Source of the DNA: Anaerolineae bacterium
Lineage (GTDB): Bacteria > Chloroflexota > Anaerolineae > 4572-78 > J111
NCBI GenBank assembly: GCA_020433785.1
Contig: JAGRCC010000796.1
Span: 1 to 5,025 of the forward strand
DNA: 5,025 nucleotides
Reading direction: 5' to 3'
In this document: positions 1-5,025 of the stretch, piece by piece
How the letters are laid out: every line of letters starts with the position of its first letter
Numbering within the stretch: the first letter of the stretch is position 1
Position numbers and translations under genes: made by a program
Notes under the pieces: model-generated
The model's input: the letters and a program-made list of their open reading frames with translations, nothing else
The model's database searches: none
Told to the model about the DNA's origin: nothing

Positions 1-390
1 GATTCCCGGCCCCACTTCTTGCTTTTTTGGTCAGAAGTGGCTTGGCTAGACACTAACGCCAATCGAGAGTGGTTGTGGCAATATGTTTTCCCCAGCCATA
101 AGCTGGCTCGCGACCCGCAATCGGGCCACATTCGCCGCCACCATCTCGATCCGGGCGGGTTACAAAAGGCCGTCAAACAGGCTGTAAATGCCGCCGGTCT
201 AACCAAACAGGTAAGCTGCCACACCTTCAGGCATTCCTTCGCCACCCACCTCTTAGAAAACGGTTACGATATCCGTACTGTCCAAGAACTGCTCGGCCAC
301 AAAGATGTCCGCACCACCATGATCTATACCCATGTCCTCAATCAAGGGCCGCTGGGCGTGCGTAGTCCGCTAGACGGCATTGATAATTGA
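1..390 (+). CDS. intI: Integron-type tyrosine recombinase, C-terminal catalytic part (5'-partial, possibly frameshifted)
   Basis: This enzyme would catalyse site-specific strand exchange between attI and attC sites of an integron, through a covalent 3'-phosphotyrosine link. Family-like sequence starts at NANREW (55-72) and runs [58 protein letters not shown] and GVRSPLD. Visible catalytic residues are His (220-222) and Arg (229-231) of the HxxR box, His (298-300) of LGH, and the Tyr nucleophile (325-327). The first catalytic Arg and the DNA-binding N-terminal half lie before the window. The frame is open to base 1, but what it encodes before base 52 does not look like the family. Frame 3 instead reads LARH (42-53) followed by a stop, which resembles the usual ALARKY preceding PNANREW, so a small indel near 51-55 is possible. 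The gene may therefore be a pseudogene. The RRHH, FATHLL and GVRSPLD blocks favour IntI over XerC/D. The stop codon lies within the heptamer repeats. Confidence 0.88.
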   Translation, partial: DSRPHFLLFWSEVAWLDTNANREWLWQYVFPSHKLARDPQSGHIRRHHLDPGGLQKAVKQAVNAAGLTKQVSCHTFRHSFATHLLENGYDIRTVQELLGHKDVRTTMIYTHVLNQGPLGVRSPLDGIDN

Positions 391-415
391 TAATTGACAA
401 TGGATAATGGATAAT
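381..415. repeat. Five tandem 7-bp repeats overlapping the integrase stop codon
   Basis: Five head-to-tail heptamers run without a gap: TGATAAT (381-387), TGATAAT (388-394), TGACAAT (395-401), GGATAAT (402-408) and GGATAAT (409-415). The TGA of the second copy (388-390) is the integrase stop codon, so the array overlaps the last two sense codons. Such short tandem heptamers are known in filamentous cyanobacteria and some other bacteria, where they usually vary in copy number by slippage. No function is evident. Confidence 0.9.
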
Positions 416-475
416 GAGGTGGAGTAGGAGATGAAGGGGCAACCTCATACAGAAGCGCCTGGCCCTCTACAGTGA

Positions 476-512
476 GATCGCGGTCGGTCCACTCTTAGTC
501 TCAGCCGCGATC
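476..512. repeat. Small GC-rich inverted repeat (possible hairpin)
   Basis: GATCGCGG (476-483) and CCGCGATC (505-512) are perfect reverse complements around a 21-base loop. The stem could form in RNA read through from the integrase, but no T-run follows, so an intrinsic terminator is not supported. Both arms contain GATC, which links it to the GATC-rich array that starts shortly after. Confidence 0.55.
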
Positions 513-530
513 ATTATGACGATCACCCTT

Positions 531-711
531 GATCACTATTAGGATCAATCTAATCCGCTATTAAGATCAAGCTCAACCCTCTATTAAGATCAAACTCGAT
601 CCTCTATTAAGATCGACTCTGATCCTCTATTAAGATCATGCTTGATCTCAATTAGAATCGACCCCGATCCGCTATTAAGATCAAAGCCGATCCGCTATTA
701 GCCTCGGGGCG
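531..711. repeat. Array of eight 22-23-bp direct repeats, GATC-dense, iteron-like
   Basis: The units begin at 531, 552, 575, 598, 621, 644, 666 and 689. The shared core is CTATTAAGATC, exact at 558, 581, 604, 627 and 672. The other copies are CTATTAGGATC (536), CAATTAGAATC (649) and CTATTAGCCTC (695). Core-to-core spacing is 22 or 23 bp throughout. The best units start with GATCC, so GATC recurs at alternating steps of 13 and 10 bp. GATC occurs 15 times between 476 and 692, against about one expected by chance. Units are diverged, and no spacers separate them, so this is not a CRISPR array. The size and regularity resemble replication iterons or a multi-site protein-binding array, but no rep gene is visible and it could equally be a minisatellite. 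Confidence 0.9.
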
Positions 712-724
712 AACTTAATAGAGT

Positions 725-833
725 TTATCGGATTTAAGGTGACAGTCACTTAACACCACTAAATGTCGAGTTGGTGTTGTCAATGACGTCCTATATTTAG
801 TCGCCAAAAGTGACTGTCCCCTATTTCCGATAA
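725..833. mobile_element. 109-bp palindromic element (REP/MITE-like)
   Basis: Two imperfect 26-27-base arms face each other, 725-751 and 808-833. The outermost 8 bp are exact (TTATCGGA at 725-732 against TCCGATAA at 826-833), and the inner block GACAGTCACTT (741-751) exactly mirrors AAGTGACTGTC (808-818). Weaker pairing continues outward, TAGA (719-722) with TCTA (836-839). The 56-base centre can fold in two competing ways: AACACCA (752-758) with TGGTGTT (772-778), or ACTAAAT (758-764) with ATTTAGT (795-801). It encodes nothing. From recall, AGTGACTGTCCCC-type ends occur in many bacterial genomes as dispersed repeats, sometimes beside IS200-like transposases. A non-autonomous mobile palindrome is my inference, and I see no convincing target-site duplication. 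Confidence 0.65.
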
Positions 834-854
834 TGTCTAATGGTGATCCCCACC

Positions 855-877
855 GGTTCTCTATTAGCTTCGCACCT
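855..877. repeat. Diverged ninth copy of the 23-bp repeat
   Basis: CTCTATTAGCTTCG (859-872) matches the last array unit around 693-706 (CGCTATTAGCCTCG) at 12 of 14 bases. This places a displaced repeat copy on the far side of the palindromic element. It suggests that the array once continued and was split by an insertion. Confidence 0.5.
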
Positions 878-942
878 TCTCGGTTGATAGCTCAATGGGT
901 TATATGATGCGCTATAAGCGTGTGATACCAACGGCGGGAGAC

Positions 943-970
943 TTGCTTCTAACAGCCAATGCTTTATAAT
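943..970 (+). promoter_or_regulatory. Candidate sigma70-type promoter for the glycosidase gene
   Basis: A perfect -10 hexamer TATAAT (965-970) follows a weaker -35 candidate TTGCTT (943-948) with a 16-bp spacer. Transcription would start near 977, leaving a leader of roughly 80 bases before the ATG at 1059. No other promoter in the intergenic region is as close to consensus. No operator is evident, although the repeat array lies upstream. Confidence 0.5.
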
Positions 971-1044
971 TTAATTTCGTCACAAGCTACTTATATCTTG
1001 CTTATTCCGGCCCAACGCAACCCTTAACCAAGTTTTAAGCTGAA

Positions 1045-1050
1045 TAAGGA
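1045..1050 (+). promoter_or_regulatory. Ribosome binding site that selects the ATG at 1059
   Basis: TAAGGA (1045-1050) lies 8 bases before ATG 1059, a normal spacing. It is only 2 bases before the in-frame GTG at 1053, which makes that earlier start unlikely. An in-frame TGA at 1041-1043 rules out any start further upstream in this frame. Confidence 0.7.
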
Positions 1051-1058
1051 CAGTGCCA

Positions 1059-4000
1059 ATGTATGGCCTCAATGTTGATCCCAGAAACCCGCCAGGCGAT
1101 CCGGTTCCTGACCGGCTGCGCGCCTTGGGGGTTGAAATCGTGCGCTACACCTTTAAAGACGCCACGCTTGGACAGCTGCCGGATCGAGATGTGATGGGTT
1201 TTTATCGCCGCTATGTCGAAGCCTTAGACATGGCCGGCGTCAAGTCGCTGGTAGTCCTAACCGGCGAGACATGGGCAGGCCGTCCGGAACCCTCGGCTTC
1301 AAAGGAAGCTTGGGACCATTACATTGTGGGCTTCGCTCGCCGCATAGCGGCCATTGCCAAAGCCTTAGCGCCCTGGCAGCCGGCCTTTCAAATTTGGGAT
1401 GAGCCCGATATAACCACCCCACCCGCTAACTCCGATTCAACTCTACCGCCCCCAATTTATGGAAATTTATTAGCCGAAGCCTATCAGGCCATAAAAAATG
1501 TTGACCCCAATTTAACGGTCATAACCGCCGGGTTAGTCTCAGGCCAACCCGGCTGGCTGCAGCAGCTAATTAGCTCGCTCGGCGGGCATCTGCCGGCTGA
1601 TGCAGTCGCGCTTCATCCGTATACCAAACGCCCCACGGCTGATTGGCCTAACCCTACGTGGGGAACCGGCCCGGTCGGTGATTTGCTGCAAAGCTACCGG
1701 CAAGTAACCCCCTTGCCGTTTTGGTTGACCGAGATAGGGATCGATACCTTAGACAAAGCTAATCAAGCTGAGTATCTGCGGCGCATCTATCAAACCATCA
1801 TCGACAACTTTTCCAATACGGTTGAGCAGATTTTCTGGTTTTGCTATTCTGATAATATGGCTTATGGTTTCGGCCTGGTCGATACCGCCGGCAGGCCAAA
1901 ACCGGCCTACCACGCCTTGGCCGCCGCAGCGCATCAATTTTCCATCAGCCAGGCCGCTGCGGTAACAGCAGCCGTATCGCTTGATCGACTTCATGAGTTG
2001 GCTCGCTATCTTGAACAGAATATTGTTTTTGGCGCGCGAGATTACGCCTTTCATCGCCAAATGGAAACCGAGCTGCGCGGCAATCCGCAGTTGCTATCAC
2101 GAGAAGACATCTGGCGGCTGATGCGGCAAATGCTGGCCGGGTCGCCTCACCAGGTGACTGAAACCGACATTAACGGCCTTGATGCCATCCAAGGGCAGAA
2201 AGACCTTTACGGTTTGCTGCGGTCTGTGGTGCTGGCTACCCATCAAAAAACAGGCGCGTTGAGTGGTCGGCTGGGGTCTAACAGCCGTATGTCGGCTGAA
2301 ACTGAGGCCAATGCCCTCACCAATATCGAAGCGTTTGCGCAGGTGCTGTCCCATGTCCAGTCTGGCAATCGCCTGATTGTGACGGATATGGTTAAATCAA
2401 CCAGCAATGACACAAACTTACGCGCGCCCGATGTCTTTGAAACCGATGTTTATGGTCAGCATCGAAATGGTTTAATTGATAATCACGCCTGGAATTTACA
2501 GAAGTTAGTCAGGGTTATTCGTGATCGCGGTTATCAGGACCGGGTTATGTTGATGATTCGGCTCGACGGCCCGGATGACGGCGCCAATGTCAATCCGTTT
2601 AGCGCCAGCAGTATGGGTAAATATGAATTGGCTATCGGCAAAATGATCCGCTATCTGGAAAGCGTCCTGCCGGAGACGCCCTTTAAGCTGATCTTGGGAA
2701 ATGAGCCGGACTTACCCCACGAACGCCAGTGGAGCGACCCAAATCTTGATCCCCGAACCTTTACCTTAAACCAATACGCCCCGGCAGCGGGTACGTTTAT
2801 GAAGCGCATGGCCCGCCAGCGACCCGACGTAACTTTTATCTGCCCGGCGTTGTCGGCGGTCTTAAAGTATGATCAATTGAGCTACTATGCCAATATGTTC
2901 GGCTCAGATCGCCCCGATAATTTGGTTCCGGCCCTACACGGCTATGCCGCCGATGTAGCCACCCTACCCGGCGACCAGCAGAACCTACTAGAGCAGCAAA
3001 CCCAGATGCTGCGCGTTTTGGGTAACTTTAAGGCCATTTCCGGCACAGAGATCGGCTCCGGCAACCCGTTTGGCGATAGTGAGTCGCTCAGTGAAAAGGG
3101 GCGCTTGGTCGATGTCGCCATTTGGGTGTTGCTCAGTACCGAACATCGCCCGCCGCCGAATCAGGATAACAATTGGAGCTTTAAGATCAATCCGCTGATA
3201 GCTGATCCGACCGCCCGTTACCTGGCGGATGTCATCAACCGCAGCAAAGCGAGGGTTCTTAGAAATATTCGGGAACGCGATGGGGTTGGCTTACAAATTC
3301 TGCAATACCATCCGGTCGACCGTCCGGCTTATGGGGTTGAGTATATCGAGCATAATATGCCGGCCTTTTTAGTAACCGGCCAGACCAACAGCGTTCGGAT
3401 TACGGTGCGGAACATAACCTTTAAGACATGGCCGTCGGGCGGCCCCTATCCGGTGCGGCTGGGTTATCATTGGCACACCACCAATGGCGATATTGTCCCC
3501 AGTAACTTGTGGGAGGATTTGCGAACCCAACTGCCCTACGATGTTGTACCGGGTGATACCGTAACGCTCAACTGCAATGTGGGTGCGCCGCGCACGGCGG
3601 GTATGTATGAAATCCGTTGGGATATGGTTGAAGAGCTGCGGACCTGGTTTGCCTGGCAAGGCGCGCCAACGCTCAATCTTCGGGTTACGGTCAAAGATGA
3701 GACATCCCTACCGCCTCCCGATGGCTTACAAGTGAGCGCCAGCCATAATAACCAGCACCAGGGCATCGACAACCTCCAGCAGGCCATTGATAACAACGCC
3801 TACACCCGTTGGAGCACGCAGCAGCCGCAAAGACCGGGTATGTGGTTTCAAATTGATATGGGGAAGACGCAGACCGTCAGCCGGCTGCGCCTTGACAACG
3901 ATGCCTCACCGCGCGACTATCCACGCGGTTATATCGTAAAAACCTCACCGGATGGCAGCACCTGGCAGACGGTCGCCGAGAAGCCGATTAATGACCGGCC

Positions 4001-4898
4001 CCTGGATGTCACGTTCAGCCCCAGGCTGATTCGCTTCATCCGGATTGAACAAACCGGCAGCGACGCGGTGTATTGGTGGTCAATCCACGGCATTGAAATC
4101 GCGAGCGATATCACCATCACGGTCAGAGCCAGCCACAACAATGTTTACAGTGGCGCCGACAATTTAGCCCAAGCCATCGACAATAACCCCCAAACCCGCT
4201 GGAGCAGCCGCCAGGTGCAGCAGCCGGGCATGTGGTTTGAGATTGATCTCAATCAAACGCAAATGGTGAAGGGAGTAGCCCTTGATACCGCCGCTTCGCC
4301 CAACGACTACCCGCGCGGCTATGTTGTGCGGCTCTCAACCGATGGGCAGCAGTGGGTCGAAGTTGCTCGCAACAACCAAAACAGTACAGCCCTTAACCTC
4401 ACCTTCACCGCCCGCCCGGCTCGCTACATTCGGATCGAACAGACCGGGCGCTCGGATAATTGGTGGTGGTCGGTCCATGGCGTTAATCTTCAGTTTGACG
4501 CGTCGGCGCCCGCGCCAATGACGCTTAGCGCCAGTCACAACAATATCCTGGCCGGGATTGACAATCTTACGCAAGCCCTTGATAACAACCCCCAAACCCG
4601 CTGGAGTACCCAGGCGCGACAACTACCCGGCATGTGGTTGGAAATCGATTTGACCATACCTCGTTCGGTCAGCGGACTTCGCCTCGATACAACCGCCTCG
4701 CCTAACGACTATCCGCGTGGCTATGTCATCCGGCTCTCAACCGATGGAAATCAGTGGACCGAAGGTGCGCGGAACGATCAAAATTCAGCCCTACTCGACG
4801 TTAACTTTACGCCCCGCTCGGCCCGCTACATTCGGATCGAACAGACCGGGCGCTCAGACCAGTGGTGGTGGTCGGTTCACAGCATTACGGTACGCTAA
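1059..4898 (+). CDS. Double-barrel glycoside hydrolase-like protein with NBR1-type Ig-like and three F5/8 type C domains
   Basis: This 1279-residue protein (about 140 kDa) probably binds and cleaves a polysaccharide or glycoconjugate; the substrate is unknown. Residues 1-290 form a clan A-like TIM barrel: candidate acid/base Glu115 in FQIWDEPD, His186 in ALHPY, candidate nucleophile Glu225 in FWLTEIG, Trp260 near the last strand, then the KPAYHAL end. Residues 290-437 are helical and unrecognised. Residues 438-755 form a second barrel with Glu549 in LGNEPD, His627 in LHGY, Glu664 in SGTEIG and Trp689. Residues 759-880 are an NBR1-type Ig-like domain (FKTWPSGGPYPVRLGYHW). F5/8 type C domains occupy 890-1015, 1020-1145 and 1154-1279. 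The protein starts directly at barrel strand 1 (MYGLNVDP), with no signal peptide, membrane segment or sorting signal, so its location is unclear. The ATG at 1059 is chosen for its RBS; GTG 1053 would add two residues. It appears to be a single-gene transcription unit. Fold assignment is firm; activity is inferred. Confidence 0.9.
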   Translation: MYGLNVDPRNPPGDPVPDRLRALGVEIVRYTFKDATLGQLPDRDVMGFYRRYVEALDMAGVKSLVVLTGETWAGRPEPSASKEAWDHYIVGFARRIAAIAKALAPWQPAFQIWDEPDITTPPANSDSTLPPPIYGNLLAEAYQAIKNVDPNLTVITAGLVSGQPGWLQQLISSLGGHLPADAVALHPYTKRPTADWPNPTWGTGPVGDLLQSYRQVTPLPFWLTEIGIDTLDKANQAEYLRRIYQTIIDNFSNTVEQIFWFCYSDNMAYGFGLVDTAGRPKPAYHALAAAAHQFSISQAAAVTAAVSLDRLHELARYLEQNIVFGARDYAFHRQMETELRGNPQLLSREDIWRLMRQMLAGSPHQVTETDINGLDAIQGQKDLYGLLRSVVLATHQKTGALSGRLGSNSRMSAETEANALTNIEAFAQVLSHVQSGNRLIVTDMVKSTSNDTNLRAPDVFETDVYGQHRNGLIDNHAWNLQKLVRVIRDRGYQDRVMLMIRLDGPDDGANVNPFSASSMGKYELAIGKMIRYLESVLPETPFKLILGNEPDLPHERQWSDPNLDPRTFTLNQYAPAAGTFMKRMARQRPDVTFICPALSAVLKYDQLSYYANMFGSDRPDNLVPALHGYAADVATLPGDQQNLLEQQTQMLRVLGNFKAISGTEIGSGNPFGDSESLSEKGRLVDVAIWVLLSTEHRPPPNQDNNWSFKINPLIADPTARYLADVINRSKARVLRNIRERDGVGLQILQYHPVDRPAYGVEYIEHNMPAFLVTGQTNSVRITVRNITFKTWPSGGPYPVRLGYHWHTTNGDIVPSNLWEDLRTQLPYDVVPGDTVTLNCNVGAPRTAGMYEIRWDMVEELRTWFAWQGAPTLNLRVTVKDETSLPPPDGLQVSASHNNQHQGIDNLQQAIDNNAYTRWSTQQPQRPGMWFQIDMGKTQTVSRLRLDNDASPRDYPRGYIVKTSPDGSTWQTVAEKPINDRPLDVTFSPRLIRFIRIEQTGSDAVYWWSIHGIEIASDITITVRASHNNVYSGADNLAQAIDNNPQTRWSSRQVQQPGMWFEIDLNQTQMVKGVALDTAASPNDYPRGYVVRLSTDGQQWVEVARNNQNSTALNLTFTARPARYIRIEQTGRSDNWWWSVHGVNLQFDASAPAPMTLSASHNNILAGIDNLTQALDNNPQTRWSTQARQLPGMWLEIDLTIPRSVSGLRLDTTASPNDYPRGYVIRLSTDGNQWTEGARNDQNSALLDVNFTPRSARYIRIEQTGRSDQWWWSVHSITVR
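3726..4895 (+). repeat. Three tandem F5/8 type C domain-coding repeats
   Basis: Three coding units start near 3726, 4116 and 4518; their ASHNN motifs are 390 and 402 bp apart. Each reads ASHNN, then a (I/L)DNN..TRWS motif, PGMW, DYPRGY, DGxxW, RxIRIEQTG and a WWS(I/V)H end. Units 2 and 3 are the most alike: 4422-4453 and 4824-4855 are identical over 32 bases, and the DNNPQTRWS coding stretch is nearly so. Unit 1 is more diverged, with YWWS in place of WWWS and a single TGSDA segment. These domains typically bind sugars through loops at one end of a beta-sandwich. The pattern implies a more recent duplication giving units 2 and 3, or gene conversion between them. Confidence 0.9.
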
Positions 4899-4931
4899 GA
4901 AGCTGTTTTAAAAGTGAGAGTTTACAGAGTT

Positions 4932-5012
4932 GTCCACAGATTTACACGGATAATCACAGATTTTTATCTAAATTTTGATAGTATCTGTGACCATCTGTGC
5001 CTATCTGTGGAC
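4932..5012. repeat. Long imperfect hairpin made of 10-bp repeats, downstream of the glycosidase gene
   Basis: The left arm (4932-4968) carries CACAGAT-type motifs at 10-bp steps: CCACAGAT (4934), ACACGGAT (4944) and TCACAGAT (4954). The right arm (4977-5012) mirrors them as ATCTGTGA, ATCTGTGC and ATCTGTGG and ends in GTGGAC, pairing with GTCCAC. An 8-base AT-rich loop separates the arms. It lies 33 bases after the stop codon and could fold in the mRNA end to slow decay or halt transcription, but there is no GC-rich stem with a T-run. From recall, (T)CACAGAT/ATCTGTG repeats are dispersed between genes in several phyla, so it is probably a REP-like repeat family. Confidence 0.75.
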
Positions 5013-5025
5013 CCTTGGAGGCTTT

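Larger units (their letters stand above)
391..1052. other. Long noncoding, repeat-rich intergenic region
   Basis: I see no credible gene between the integrase stop and the glycosidase start. The stretch is more AT-rich than the flanking coding DNA and is mostly made of repeats: the heptamers, an inverted repeat, the 23-bp array and the long palindrome, each listed separately. The last 100 bases hold a promoter and RBS for the downstream gene. No terminator with a clear T-run follows the integrase, and I found no pair of attC core sites. Confidence 0.7.

Noticed and set aside
431..475. 14-codon reading frame starting ATGAAGGGG just after GTAGGAG
   Set aside because: It has a good-looking RBS, but the frame is very short, shows no recognisable peptide and sits between repeats; this is likely chance.
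531..711. CRISPR array
   Set aside because: The units abut with no unique spacers, copies are diverged, and no cas genes are seen.
884..950. tRNA-like look, with a D-arm-like TAGCTCAATGGGTTA followed by a small CGCT-ATA-AGCG hairpin
   Set aside because: The D-stem does not close, the anticodon stem is too short, and there is no T-arm or acceptor pairing.
1010..1016. attC-type core GCCCAAC (RYYYAAC)
   Set aside because: No matching GTTRRRY partner at a suitable distance, and it is on the non-cassette side of the integrase.
1749..2060. Minus-strand open frames inside the glycosidase gene, such as this one and those at 2097-2354 and 3369-3659
   Set aside because: They lie wholly within a convincing gene on the other strand, have no family-like motifs and no independent start signals.
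4930..4938. DnaA-box-like TTGTCCACA
   Set aside because: It is a single near-match within the dispersed hairpin repeat, with no cluster of boxes and no AT-rich unwinding region typical of an origin.

Overview
The window suggests a free-living bacterium with moderate GC content and repeat-rich intergenic DNA. My best guess is a Chloroflexota-like lineage. That rests on a large glycosidase-like protein ending in an NBR1-type Ig-like domain and discoidin domains of the 'DYPRGY ... WWWS' type, together with an integron-type integrase. It is recall of family styles, not a database result.

Layout. Positions 1-390 hold the C-terminal catalytic part of an integron-type tyrosine recombinase (IntI family) on the + strand. 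It is cut by the window edge and may carry a frame break near 51-55. Positions 381-1052 are noncoding and unusually structured. In order they hold five tandem 7-bp repeats that begin inside the integrase stop region, a small GC-rich inverted repeat, an array of eight 22-23-bp direct repeats very rich in GATC, and a 109-bp palindromic (REP/MITE-like) element. After that come a diverged ninth copy of the 23-bp repeat, a plausible sigma70-type promoter and a ribosome binding site. Positions 1059-4898 encode one 1279-residue protein: two tandem glycoside-hydrolase clan A-like TIM barrels, a helical linker between them, an NBR1-type Ig-like domain and three tandem F5/8 type C (discoidin/CBM32-like) domains. 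Positions 4932-5012 form a long imperfect hairpin built from 10-bp repeats.

How the parts relate. In integrons the cassette array normally lies beyond the 5' end of intI, so any attI site and cassettes would lie before position 1. The repeats and the glycosidase gene are then on the non-cassette side. The glycosidase gene has its own promoter and RBS and nothing ties it functionally to the integrase. The most unusual items are the GATC-dense iteron-like array interrupted by a palindrome, and the double-barrel carbohydrate-active protein, which carries three binding domains but no visible signal peptide.
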